From assembly GCA_026419785.1 (NCBI GenBank), contig JAODTK010004254.1:1-64000 (forward strand): a stretch of DNA of 64,000 nt, given 5' to 3'. Within the stretch, counting starts at the first letter, position 1; each line of letters begins with the position of its first letter. The translations under genes and the position numbers were made by a program. This stretch comes from Sclerodactyla briareus (Eukaryota > Echinodermata > Holothuroidea > Dendrochirotida > Sclerodactylidae). The notes under the pieces are model-generated. The model saw only the letters and a program-made list of their open reading frames with translations, was not told where the DNA came from and made no database searches. Of the stretch, positions 25,613 through 36,984 are shown one piece after another.

Positions 25613-26417
25613 CACTCGGTCCTCTGACAGTGCCAGGGCAGAGAATAATCTGCCTCCCCTCCTCCCCCATTAAGTGAGCAGGGCAACAGATAATACTGCA
25701 ATGCTAAGCAATGAGGGGTGCGAGGAATAATCTGTTTTCTTCCCCAGATCCCCCATGAACCCGCAACAGAAGATCATGGCTCGAACTCTGGCCCACATTC
25801 CCTCACATCACAGAATAAACCAGTTGAGCAGTTAAGGCCCAAAACTACACTGCAGTGTTTAACAAATGTCAATTCGATACCCGCTTCCTCAATAAAAATT
25901 AAAAGACTGTGTCGGCCTGCAATCACGGTTGAATACTCACATAAATTTAGAGTATACATCGTATATCTGGCATTTATCTCAAGTCCACATTTGGCCCCTG
26001 GACTGAAGAAGGGTGGGAAATGGGAACCTAGGATTAAGAAGGAAGGAAACTGTTTCTAAAGAATAAACAGGTCTGGTGTCATTCGGATTATTTTAACAGT
26101 GTCAGGTTGCTAACTGAAAGGATATATAGAGCAAGAAACTACCTGGATCATATACAGTTACATTACTTCATTAGAGATGTATTCCTGACGATTAGGCAGT
26201 AAACCAGCTTGCTGGTAATATCAGAAGCTGCCTGAGAGAGATAGCGGAAATTGAAGTGAGACTCATGGAATACCAAAAAAATTCTGAGGTAATCACGGGC
26301 AAAGAAATTCACTACAGCCAAAGGGGGAATTGTCATCAGTTGAACTACATCGAGGAGCAATTACATGCCATACAGTACAGGAAAACTGACAGCAACAGCA
26401 CAAAGATATCGAACAGA

Positions 26418-26668
26418 GACTTCAACTCCTTCACAGGGTGAGTGGCGCAACACAAACCTGCGAACAAGACTTCAACTCCTTCACAGAGTGAGTGGCGCAA
26501 CACAAACCTGCAACAGAGACTTCAACTCCTTCACAGAGTGAGCGGTGCAACACAAACCTGCGAACAGAGACTTCAACTCCTTCACAGAGTGAGCGGTGCA
26601 ACACAAACCTGCGAACAGAGACTTCAACTCCTTCACGAAGTGAGCGGTGCAACACAAACCTGCGAACA
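26418..26668 (+). repeat. ~51-bp tandem array with a GTGAGT in the first units
   Basis: Five units with CTTCAACTCCTTCACAGAG, TGAG(T/C)GG and GCAACACAAACCTGCGAACA. In the first units CACAGG/GTGAGTGG is a good 5' splice site on the plus strand; later units have GTGAGCGG. Open frames on both strands through the array are repeat products. Confidence 0.9.
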
Positions 26669-26972
26669 CAGGTATATAAAGGCACTGTGTGGTCAGGAAT
26701 CCAGTGGACTGTAAGGTCTACAGTACAGCATGGAAGTTTGCTGCATTCATCCATCTTACTTCCCAAGTACTATCAGTTAAATCATGCTTGGAACCTGACT
26801 GATCAGCACACTAACAGCATCAACAGTCACACAGAACTGTCTATCCTCTAACATAAAGGAACTCAATTCCTACCGCAAACTGAGGGAATTGTCATGTGAT
26901 TTGCCTTCAAGAGGACATAGACTTGATTTGTCAGATTACTGAAGCGATCTCTCTCGAGGTTTTAGGCAGCTG

Positions 26973-27318
26973 TTTTTTTTTTTCTCATTGCGGACTTGCT
27001 GAGAAGAGGGTCGATCCTATTCAGGCCCAGCCAGGGTGCAGATCTGGATACTGCCACTGATGTCAGCTGCCCAAATCCTTCACCAGGTCCACGGGGAATA
27101 AGGCAATGCCTCTTTGGCGGTACCTTAACTGTGGGGTGTGGGTAATCACGGCAACTTGCAAATTGCCTACCCCGCGTTTGTCCCCGTTCCAATCTTGTTG
27201 TGAGCTCCAGCGAGAAGGGAACAGGTACAATTTTTAAAGTCTGGTATGACCCGACCGGAATCGAACCCGGTCTCCCAGGTGGAAGGCTGATGCTCTACCA
27301 GTTGTGCCAACCACTCAG
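26973..27318 (-). mobile_element. tRNA-derived SINE
   Basis: Read on the minus strand, the head has a pol III A box (TTGGCACAACTGG, 27298-27310), a tRNA-like middle (GTAGAGCATCAGCCTTCCA, anticodon-like TCC) and a perfect B box (GGTTCGATTCC, 27257-27267). It resembles a Gly-type tRNA with one extra G before the T loop, and the acceptor stem does not pair, so it is not a functional tRNA. A tRNA-unrelated body of ~260 bp follows and the element ends in an 11-base A run (T run on the plus strand at 26973-26983). This is the layout of a tRNA-SINE. It lies in the KIF1 intron, in the same orientation as that gene. Confidence 0.8.
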
Positions 27319-27919
27319 TTGGTAACAGAAAATTCTACAATTTGTTGGAACAATACCAGGCTGCCTCAACCTTTCTACTGAATGTGTTTTTGCTTTTGGC
27401 TCAAAACAGCTGTGCTGATCATATATGTTTTTCCCTCTGATAAAATAGTCAATTTGAGAAATTTGTTTCAGATTTTTTTTTCTTTTCCACTTTTTTGTTG
27501 AAAGTTTAGGGGACATTGGCCAAATTAGAGAGACTTAAAAACTCAAAATCTGATTTTCTTGTTAAATTCAATTTTCCAAACCCCTCCAAAATAATCTTTG
27601 TATATGAAGGTCTGAAGGGTCAACCAGTAAGATTGGGTGATGACATAGAAAATTGCAATTGGCAACTTATTCTTCAAGGCTATTAAATTTTATCGACAAT
27701 GAGTGATAATTTGTTTTGCTTTGGCAGTGTTTCATGAAAAATACTTGCAGAAAATTTCTTCATCCAGAGATCAAACAACAAACAGAAAAACAAGTACAAA
27801 ACTATTACAAACATATTGCATGTTTTTTTTTTAACAACTTCAATCTTATCACAATTTAAATGCATCTTTGGATGGAATGTACAGAGTCGAGGTAAAATGT
27901 CCTTTAGGTGGATATAATG

Positions 27920-28292
27920 GGGCATCACATGAGTAATGGGACATCATGTGAGTAATGGGGCATTGTGTGATTAATGGTGCATCATGTGAGTAATGGGGCA
28001 TCATGTGAGTAATGGGGCATCATGTGAGTAATGGGGCATTATGTGAGTAATGGAGCATCATGTGAGTAATGAGGCATCATGGAGTAATGGGGCATCATGT
28101 GAGTGATAAGACATTGTGTGGATAATGGGGCATTTTGTGATTAATAGAGAATCGTGTGAGTAATGGGGCATCATGTGAGTAATGGGGCATCATGTGAGTA
28201 ATGGGGCATTGCATGAGTAACAAGCCATTATGTGAGTACTGAGGTATCATGTGAGTAATGAAGCATTGCGTGAGTGATGAGCCATTATGCTG
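27920..28292 (+). repeat. 18-bp minisatellite (GCATCATGTGAGTAATGG)
   Basis: About 20 units, some diverged. Most carry GTGAGTAAT, a near-ideal 5' splice site on the plus strand. The array ends about 300 bp before the GPCR gene on the same strand. Confidence 0.95.
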
Positions 28293-28587
28293 CTTCTCCT
28301 ACAATGATAGGTTGTTTATCATGTTCCTTAGAGCGGCACTCTCAGTAATATTACACAGAACAAATTTACAAGGGTTCTCATCTTGGCTGTTTGGAATTAT
28401 TGACCCCAGGGTAATATCCAATTATGTGGTTCAGCTGGCTGCACATTGATGGTCTAGTTATAATCCTAAATAAGCTCAGCAAACCAAAAATTATCAGCAG
28501 CTGACACTATTTCCCATATTTTTTCAGAGAGGAGGAGCGACACGATCAGATGTTTCATGACTGATTGCCATAACCAAGAGTGACGAG

Positions 28588-29607
28588 ATGGATCCAACCT
28601 CAAGCTGTCCAGAGCAGTCCTATGGGTCATACAGTGCTATCATCTTCTCATCGCTATTGTACCCATCATCTCCAACTTCCTCTTCCTGTATACCATCGCC
28701 AGGCAACCATCCCTCACAAGATCCCCAACAGCAATCTATCTGACGGCTTTATCAGTCACTGACATCTACACCACCATAGGTATCGTCATTAAAGGCATTT
28801 TACACTTTTCCCTGTGCAGTGGAGCGGCTGATGATGCAGAAGCATCGTTTTCATTGCACTGGCCTGATGTGTGTGTGAAGTATCCCTGCTGGATACTGTC
28901 ATACTTCTCATGATCCTCATCGCCTGTGACCGCTACCGTGCCATTTGTAGACCGATCCAATCTACAGCTGCCCAGACCAACATAAAGAGACGATGCATAG
29001 TTATGGCAGTCATTATAGCCATCCTGTGGCCTGTATCCGTCATTGTCATGGGAAAAGTTTTCAAGTTCAAAGCTGATATGGTTATCATATTCTCGTTGTT
29101 CACATTGCTCACGGTAATAGTGCTGGTGGTATCAGAAATGCTCTACAGTAAGGTTTTCAAGACCTTACGACAATCCTTAAAGAGCTGCAAAACCAGCAGC
29201 ACCAAAGGGGCATTTTTTACCCAATATCAATGAAACTGAACGTTCATGAAGATTGTATGTCAACACCTTTGTCTTCCTCTCACTAGCAGCCTTGCAGAAT
29301 TTTTTACTACTCTACTCGGTTGCAAAGGATAAGGATGAGGCAGTTTGTGAGTTCCTGGTGAATATAATCTGTCTTATAACGCCACCACCCACCCTAATCA
29401 TTTACAATGTATTTGCTACCAGTACCCGGGGATGCCTTCCTTAAGACCTACCCATGTCTCTCCCAGGCTGTGGCCAGGTTACAAAGGAACAAAAATGTGG
29501 ATATGTCAGATGAAAACAACATTGATGCAATCATGTCACAAAAGAGAAATGAGAATAAGCATGATCAACTCCAGCAAGGCAGAACACTTCTAGAAACACA
29601 GGTGTGA
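28588..29607 (+). CDS. rhodopsin-like (class A) G-protein-coupled receptor, frame-broken
   Basis: A seven-transmembrane receptor in one exon of about 340 codons. Chosen ATG (28588) starts a polar Cys-containing N-terminus. TM1 has ISNFLFLYTIAR (conserved Asn), TM2 has LTALSVTDIY (conserved Asp), TM3 ends ACDRYRAICRP with the DRY motif at 28928-28936, TM4 has the conserved Trp (29027), TM5 is followed by a basic loop, TM6 has VNTFVFLSLAALQ without the usual CWxP, and TM7 has PPPTLIIYN in place of NPxxY. A polar tail ends at TGA 29605-29607. The frame changes near 28656, between 28860 and 28890, near 29225-29255 (at least two changes) and near 29430. This is either a pseudogene or base errors, which also affect the neighbouring KIF1 exons. 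A pyrimidine-rich acceptor-like site ends at 28527. The ligand cannot be inferred. It lies antisense in a KIF1 intron. Confidence 0.85.
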
Positions 29608-29609
29608 CA

Positions 29610-30040
29610 GAACTGATGGAAACAGTTTTAATCGTTTTCTACCACTTCTGAGTGTTCCATCATTAACACAACACCGTGTATCAGTCTCGAGTTCAAAACA
29701 AATTGGGTCTCTGTGGAAGACGGGGATCACCCCGATCAATAGCCAAATAAGTGACAGGCTAATCCAACCTAGAAGAAGCTTAGACCAGTTCTCACCAATA
29801 CTAACGCCATCGCTTATCTTTTCTCGGCACGGCAATTACCTTTAATACACCACTTAGATTTCACCAGGTAGCTGTTCATGTGTGCCGTCCCATTTCACGT
29901 CTTAACCCCAGGTTTTGTCAATTTTTATGTGCGTTTCAATGTTCTACTACTACTGTTCTTTATTTCTTATCTGTTTATGCAATGTAAATTGTTTAATGTT
30001 TATGTTATAACCTTTTACTGCAGACAGGTAATTTCCTGCC
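29610..30040. other. stretch after the GPCR
   Basis: No further gene seen. A CTGCAGACAGGTAATT (30019-30034), resembling an acceptor next to a donor, sits just before the CCAY array. Confidence 0.4.
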
Positions 30041-30044
30041 AGAA

Positions 30045-30765
30045 CGCCTCCATTCATCCATCCACCCACCCACCCACCCACCCACCCACCCACCCACCCA
30101 CCTACCCACCCATCATCCACCCACCCACCTACCCACCCACCTACCCACCCATCCATCCACCCACCCACCCACCTACCCATCCATCCACCCACCTACCCAC
30201 CCACCTACCCATCCACCCACCCACCCACCCACCCACCCACCTACCCATCCATTCACCCACCCACCTACCCATCCACCCACCCACCCACCTACCCATCCAC
30301 CCACCCACCCACCTACCCACCCATCCATCCATCCATCCACCACCCACCCACCTACCTACCCATCCATCCATCCATCCATCCATCCATCCATCCATCCATC
30401 CACCCACCCACCCGCCTACCCATCCATCCACCACCCACCTACCCATCCACCCACCTACCCATCCATCCATCCACCCACCTACCCATCCATCCATCCATCC
30501 ATCCACCCACCCACCCACCTACCCATCCATCCATCCATCCACCACCCACCCACCTACCCATCCATCCACCCACCCACCTACCCACCCACCTACCCACCCA
30601 CCTACCCACCCACCCACCCACCCACCCACCCACCTACCATCCACCCACCCACCTACCCATCCATCCATCCATCCACCCACCTACCCATCCCTCCACCTAC
30701 CCACCCATCCATCCACCCACCATCCATCCATCCATCCACCCACCTACCCATCCATTGCAGGTCTA
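30045..30765. repeat. (CCAY)n tetranucleotide array
   Basis: About 720 bp of CCAC/CCAT/CCTA tetramers in irregular order. A 303-codon plus frame of Thr-His-Pro repeats and minus frames of Gly-Trp repeats are products of the repeat, not genes. Confidence 0.97.
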
Positions 30766-30769
30766 TCAT

Positions 30770-31680
30770 CTGTCGAGTCGAGGTGGTAATCTGTTGAGCC
30801 ATTTGGTTCTATTTGCCAAATTTTACTTCAAAAGTGATTTCACTACAATAAATAATACACTATTGGATGTATGTGTCCATTTTGGATTCTTTAAATAAAT
30901 ATTCTTTGAACAATTTCAATTATACCAACAAGCACATTTCTGTGATGCTCTAACAGGCTTCATTGAGCCCTCAACCCCAAAATGGTTTTTGGGTTGGATT
31001 CAGACAAAAAAGAGATGAAATCTTGCAGCTCCGGTATAAATGATCAGAGCAGAGATAAAACATGCATCAGCATTTATTCCATAGCATCTTTCTCACCGTA
31101 ACGCAACATGATATTAGAACCTCCCAGTTTTGTATTGTCAGCCTATTGTTGCCATAATGTGATATGGCTGAATTACAGTTTTGTTTTGGGGTCTTCTTCT
31201 TCCATAGATCTTGTCTTCCATTGGTTAGCCTGTTTTTAACCAGACGTTGAGGCTTTCCACTTCATATCAGCATTTTCATTCTATGCACAGCAATGTTGTG
31301 CCAAGCAATCAATGATTTGCCAGAACAGATGCCTGCAGGATTCGATATAATTCAATTTGTTGCTGTCAATCTGAAATATTTCCCACACTATTGGCTGGGG
31401 CTCATGGACAGAGTGTAACGTTCAACAAGCAGTAGATTAGCGATCTCACCAAATAGAGCTATTATTTTCACAATGCCTCTCCGCTGTTAGTGATTGACAG
31501 CTACGTCACCTGAATTATAATAAGAGGAACCAATTTTTTTGCAGGTGTCAAACAAAACTTTGCAGACAATATGTGAGTATTAGGTGAAGAATAGCGCCCT
31601 CACCATTGATTAGCCTTCACCATTGATTAGTAATGACTCACATATTGTCTGCTTTAGCAGGCTATCCATCGGTGTGAAAT
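30770..31680. other. intronic stretch without recognisable gene
   Basis: AT-rich sequence with AATAAA motifs near 30848-30898, and a 15-base direct repeat CACCATTGATTAG at 31600-31631. No coding signal seen. Confidence 0.5.
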
Positions 31681-31684
31681 CAAC

Positions 31685-31895
31685 ATGACTTGACAGAGGT
31701 TATGTATGTTAACATTGACTTGACAGAGGTTATGTATGTTAACATTGATCTGACAGCAAAAAATATGTCAACATCGACTAGAGAAAGTTATGTATGTTAA
31801 CACTGAAATGACAGCTAATATGTATTTTAACATTGACCTGACAGAAGATATGTATGTTAACATTGACTGGCAGCAAATATGTATCTAACATAGTC
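31685..31895 (+). repeat. ~30-bp minisatellite, diverged block
   Basis: Units of the type AACATTGACNTGACAG followed by AGATATGTATGTT. Same family as the block at 32705-33010. Confidence 0.85.
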
Positions 31896-32704
31896 TTGGG
31901 TTAAGACGAAGCTAGCACTCCTTCACTTCGTTGCAACAAACCAACCAGTTGTTCCTCCGCTATCGTATATATATCAGTGGTGAATGTGAATGGCAATAGC
32001 TTCGTCTTGGAGAACTGTTCAATTTGACGTCACTATCTTCACAATCTAATTGAAGCCAATCACAAAACGTTTACAGTAGTCGTTTACATACGTGGGTTGC
32101 TAATTCGGACTTCTACGAGGAACCTTATTAAACTAACATACTGAAGTTTCATATTTCCCTCCAATTATTATGTAATATCTGGAAGAAAATTAGAATATTG
32201 ACAGATAGGTAAAACGAAACATTCATTCCTGTCGGAGAAGTCTGCAATTTGTATTGCTATTTTTGAATACTCATTCGACAAGGATAGGCAACATGAATAG
32301 TACGATATGGGAAATGACCTAGGAGTTGTGAGAAACGATCGAGAATGTGAAGTCCAAGCTGTTTGTGAACGGTAACAAGTCGGTAAGAGAAATCATTTTC
32401 CCTGCTAATTACTAATGAACAAGTTTCTCGTCTTTGATCAAGTCTTTGAAGCAAGTAGGCCTAAAAAGATTGAAAATTTTTGATCTAACTTACTAGCCTT
32501 CTAAGTTAGGCGGTGGTATGTGCATGATTGCGTGCCCGTTCCATATAGCGAATGCATATGGCGTAGGCACCTTCACGAAACAGTCCTACAGACGTCCGTG
32601 GCAAAAACATATCTAGGACCGTACTGTTCAAGAGCGTATAGGGACCTAGATATGTGAGAAGCGCAAAAGTGAGTCATAGTCACGGCATCTTGAACAAGAA
32701 TTAT

Positions 32705-33010
32705 CTTAACATTGATCTGACAGCAGATATGTATGTTAACATTGATCTGACAGCAGATATGTATGTTAACATTGATCTGACAGCAGATATGTATGTTAAC
32801 ATTGATCTGACAGCAGATATGTATGTTAACATTGATCTGACAGCAAATATGTATGTTACCATATGGTAACATACATATTTGCTGTCAGATCAATGATCTG
32901 ACAGCAGGTATTTATGTTGGAATTGATTTGACAACAAATCTGTATGTTAACATTGATCTGACAACAAATATGTATGTTAGCATTGTTCTGACAGCAATAT
33001 GTATGTAACA
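32705..33010 (+). repeat. ~30-bp minisatellite, regular block with inversion
   Basis: At least five near-identical 30-bp units (AACATTGATCTGACAGCAGA, then TATGTATGTT), then a copy in inverted orientation and further diverged direct copies. Because 30 is a multiple of three, a frame of NIDLTADMYV repeats stays open; it is not taken as a gene. Confidence 0.95.
32830..32895. repeat. 66-bp perfect palindrome
   Basis: Two 33-base arms meet without a spacer at ACCATATGGT (centre between 32862 and 32863). Each arm is one minisatellite unit, so the palindrome marks a head-to-head junction inside the array. Confidence 0.95.
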
Positions 33011-33395
33011 GACTGTATGCTACAAACTACTGTAAATATTTTCGTCAGAAGCCTTTGAGTACCTCAGTAAGAAACATTGTGACTGTAATATTTCAAGTAC
33101 AAATCAAATCCACCATATATGAGAACAAGGTGCTTTTTCATAATGAATTGTATAAATTTTCTGAGATGATGAAAAATGAACTTTTTGATTCCTGATAGCT
33201 GATTTGCTTTTTCACCTTTTTACCTGCATGTATGCTTCACCAACTATATAGTGTAGCCCTGATACAATGATGTATATAATCTTCAGTGAAACGGCTGATG
33301 TGATTCCCAAATGAAAGACATGTTTGTCTGATGAACATTACATAGTTTGTTGGTCTTCGCCATGAGCAATAGTGCTTTGACCCTAGTTAACTCAC

Positions 33396-33588
33396 CCTTA
33401 ACATAGCTTGTTGGTCTTCGCTGTATTCTATTCGAGCGGAGGCCAGGTTGATCAGTCCTCTCTCCACAGGGTCCTTATCAGTAGAGTAGATGAACACATA
33501 GGGCCGTCTAACCACCACGTATCTGGCCACCCAGCCAGCAGTCTCTTCTTCTAGGAAGTTCATGAAGCCACGACGAGACACCACAGGG
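33396..33588 (-). CDS. KIF1: KIF1/unc-104 kinesin-3, exon for the N-terminal half of the PH domain
   Basis: The clearest exon of the window. Minus strand: acceptor TTTATTCTCCAG at 33589, one base completing a Ser codon, then 64 codons without a break: [60 protein letters not shown], and a donor AGG/GTGAGT. The KIF1 family has SPVVSRKGYLHFLEP, RFVVVRRPYAYMYNSDKD and [10 protein letters not shown] at these places, covering the first beta strands and the basic phosphoinositide-binding loop. Entry phase matches the exon at 35303 (EIRV+AG/C), exit phase 0 matches exon 22970. Within the intron directly after the donor the exon tail GCGAAGACCAACAAACTATG is repeated once (33342-33362), the start of a tandem duplication. 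Confidence 0.97.
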
Positions 33589-34204
33589 CTGGAGAATAAA
33601 GAATCCTGATGATGATAGCTCATTCATCCATCAGCAGAGTATTATATTTGCTGACTATGAAACACAGACATAAAGAGTTCCTTCACACCCATGCATCACC
33701 TGACTTATTGTGTTTACAATTGAAAGTTTGCAAGTTTTCCATGAAAATTTCAAATTTTTGAGGGGGGCAGGCAGGTGAGTGAATCCAAGACCGTCACTGG
33801 CTGAGACAGGGCAAATTTGGCCCTTGAGGCTGTTTTTCTAGACCTGCATGCTGCTCATTGGAACACAAGGTGTCAGGCACTCGAGTTGCTATTTCCACTG
33901 AAACTTGTGTCCCTTCATGCCACAATGCCACAGGGAGAAAGAAATTATGTGGTAGGCTACTTTTCATTTTTTTTCTTTGGGGGGGGGGGGACAGTAACTG
34001 CCAGAAAAAAAACACTCCCACAGGTATACATCTGTGAGCTTCAAAGGAAAGTTACTGTGATGAATTTTGTTCTCACAGCTACTCACTCTTCGTCCATAAG
34101 TAAGAAAAGTTGTGAAGTGTCCATGTCTGGTCCCTGGACTGAAAAAGTAGCCCGACCTGACCTACAACAACACCAATATCCAGGTTTTTGGAGTACCTTA
34201 ACAA

Positions 34205-34660
34205 ATGTCTAATAATAATAATAATTATAACAATAACAAAATCTCCTCCTTATAGTGCTTTTCCATATCATAGACAAGCTCGTAGCGCTTTACAGTATTA
34301 CCCCTGAATCATTAGTGACTTATCACACTCATTCTGTACAGAACGCACTCTGTTGTCTCTCCTGGACACACCATATCAGGATGTCACTTCATTGGGTCCT
34401 CTGGACTTCCCAATGAGGCTGCCACATTGGCACTAGTTTACTCTTCACATGATACCTCACAAGGGATACACTTTTACATGTGGGTGGAGTGAACCTTGCA
34501 GGAGACAGCTTTGTCTCAACGCCTGCGGAGAAGTCCTCAGGCTTCCAATGGGCTCAGAGCTCACAATTAATGGTTTTGCAGTCTGGAACTCTAACGGCTG
34601 GGCAAGTCCGCATCTCTGAAGATTTGATGAAGCTGGCTGACAGACTCCATTTCATCACTA
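34205..34660. repeat. dispersed repeat (copy 1), AAT-rich head
   Basis: Starts with an AATAATAATAATTAT tract, then TTATAGTGCTTTTCCATAT, TAGCGCTTTACAGTATTACC, and a part with ACTTTTACATGTGGGTGGAG and AGTCCTCAGGCTT that resembles 59500-59600. Looks like an old short element; ends not resolved. Confidence 0.5.
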
Positions 34661-35302
34661 CTGCCACCTAGTTAATCTAGTTCTGTCTGAGACTGTTGCC
34701 TGGAGCCCAGCTGGGGGCATCAGGCAAATGATATACTCTGAATGAAGCACCAGTTACCTGGTACAGATTCCCCAAAATACATACCTGGTTTGGGGTTTAG
34801 TGAGCGACGACTGCCTATGTTATACTTACAGAACACACCTCCCCCCTTTCAATTTAGCCTATTAGTCCCATCCTACCATTTCTACATGGCACTGGCTATC
34901 CTGTTGTCCTCTATCCAGGAATTCACTTGTTTATGTCTAATGCCCGCCAGAATTTATTTGTTATTTTTTGGCGAAAGCATTCGTAATTTGAATTTAGAAT
35001 GTTAAATACTACCATAGCTCAATACTTTAGAGGATTTTTTTTTAAGGCAGAACAGCAGCCCTATGGAAGTATAAATGTAGTATCCTTTACTTTTTCAGTG
35101 TAAAACCAGGCAGAAATTTATCAGGCGATGTCTGCCATTTATTTTGCTACATTTGTAGAGCTTAGGCTGGTTAGCCTATTCTGGTATTTGGGGGAGGTTG
35201 GGGTGGCCAGATTTGCATGAGGTAGAAATCGAGGCGTGTTTAGGAGTATAACATAGGCAGAGGAGGCAAAGGTGAACATGATCATATACTACCACTACTT
35301 AC

Positions 35303-35388
35303 CTGACCCTTATCTCATCAACCTCTGGCACAAACATCGGCCGATGTCCCTTCTTGTGGAAGTCGAGTTCTGAATCAGACATTGTCGC
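35303..35388 (-). CDS. KIF1: KIF1/unc-104 kinesin-3, exon leading into the PH domain
   Basis: Minus strand: 28 codons reading ATMSDSELDFHKKGHRPMFV then PEVDEIRV plus two bases, and a donor CAG/GTAAGT. PEVEEIRVSPVV is the family signature at the linker/PH boundary, and the two bases AG plus the first base of exon 33396 give the Ser. The acceptor chosen, GGGCTACAG at 35389, is weak in pyrimidines, but it gives phase 0, which matches the exit of exon 37628; an alternative AG lies 8 bases upstream (minus sense). The frame is unbroken. Being acidic, Ser-rich and then strongly conserved fits the poorly conserved linker followed by the PH domain. Confidence 0.88.
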
Positions 35389-36984
35389 CTGTAGCCCTGG
35401 CAGGTCGGTTGGTACTGGGACCTTACGTCCATATGCGGGGCAGGGACGACCCCTCCTGAATCATAGGATGGGCAACAAGATCATTGGTTATAGCGCCCCC
35501 ACTCTCACGTCGGGGGGAGTTGTAGTGTGACGGTAGGCAGTTCCACGACCTGGTAGGGGGTAGTTGGGTAGTGGTATCAAGCAGGGATGGTGTATGATCA
35601 ATTGGTGGACCTGGCATGCGTTTAATTTTTTACAGGTAGTAGGGATGGGTGCGGTCAGTCGTTTTGGTGAAATTAGCATATGCGACATGGGTACATAACA
35701 GGGTGATGTGGTAAGATTGATAAAACAATTGCCATGGTTGTGAAAACGGGGAGACAACAGTCAGATTATTCCATCAACAGATTTGATACAAAATAATTGA
35801 TCATTGTATTAGGGAGTCATTGATGGAGTAGACCAGTGCCCAGAAAAGTATTAGACAATTGTTTTTGATGAGATACAAATATTTGAAAATGTAGATGGGT
35901 CATATGAGCAGACAGGTGCAGAAAATCAAGAAGTGTTATGCCGGATTGGGGGGGGGGGGGTTAGAGTTAGGCGGAATAGGAACAAATTAGCAGGTGGCCA
36001 TTGTCATAAAAAACATGTATAAGCATGAAAAATGATGAAAGAAAAAATAAAAAGGTACGCATCACAGATCAAAATGTAATTCAGACAAATAAAGACCAAC
36101 AATGTGTTAGTACAAAGAAAGGCAGATGTTGAAGCAGAAGCATGTGTCAAACAGCAGCCACAGAAACCAGTAGTGCGTGGGGAAAAAGAAGAAGAAGAAG
36201 CAACCGCAAGAAGCACAATGTTTGGAACCAGCCAGAAATAAAAATAATTCATAGTTAAAAATTAACACACAAGCCATGTTATTTTTTTTTCAGTCATTTT
36301 GGTGGATACATGGAGGATGAAGTTCGTTAGAGGGGTGTTAAAGCAGGCAGAGGTGGAGGGCAGGGGGGAGAGGTGAGGGAAGGGAAAGAAAAGAGGTAAC
36401 AAATGACAAAGGTTAGTCTGGTTGCCACAAGCAACGAGGTTAGTCACCAACCACACAAATTTTCAATACAAGCTTCCACATAAAGTAAAGGCAGTGAGTC
36501 CAAATAGAAAATGTGCTATGTAACCTGAACATAGGTATGATGATGGGTCTAGACAGTTCAACTTGGTCATTCTGATGATTATATTATTGAATGAGTAAAT
36601 TTATAGCCAAATATGTAGTATGTAGTATAGTATAGAAAAATGACAATGTTATATATTAACTGTAAATACATTATTGGACATATAACCCTAGTGATGTGAA
36701 AGGGACCGCAAAATATTACCCATCCTATTGAAAACACGACATACCCCTCTTAAACTAATTTTTTAGTTATTATAAATTTGCGAAGAGCATCAATATTTTT
36801 TAAATGATACCAAAACATATTGAAGGATTTAAGAGCCCCATCTGGGGGCATTGGATAACAGTCCATAATAATGGGCTAACATAAGGACAATTATTAGATT
36901 AATTTGCATATAATACAGAATGGCCTCTTCGCCAAATGAAGAATATGTCCACATATATATTAATAATCTTTCTGATGATGCCAA

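Noticed and set aside
27243..27310. tRNA-Gly gene on the minus strand
   Set aside because: Extra base in the T arm and no pairing acceptor stem; it is the head of a SINE.
27920..28292. CRISPR-like array
   Set aside because: Contiguous short tandem repeats without spacers, in a eukaryotic genome.
29878..30789. 303-codon plus frame, the longest in the window
   Set aside because: Thr-His-Pro repeats produced by the CCAY array; no start context or domain.
32654..32869. frame of NIDLTADMYV repeats
   Set aside because: Product of the 30-bp minisatellite.
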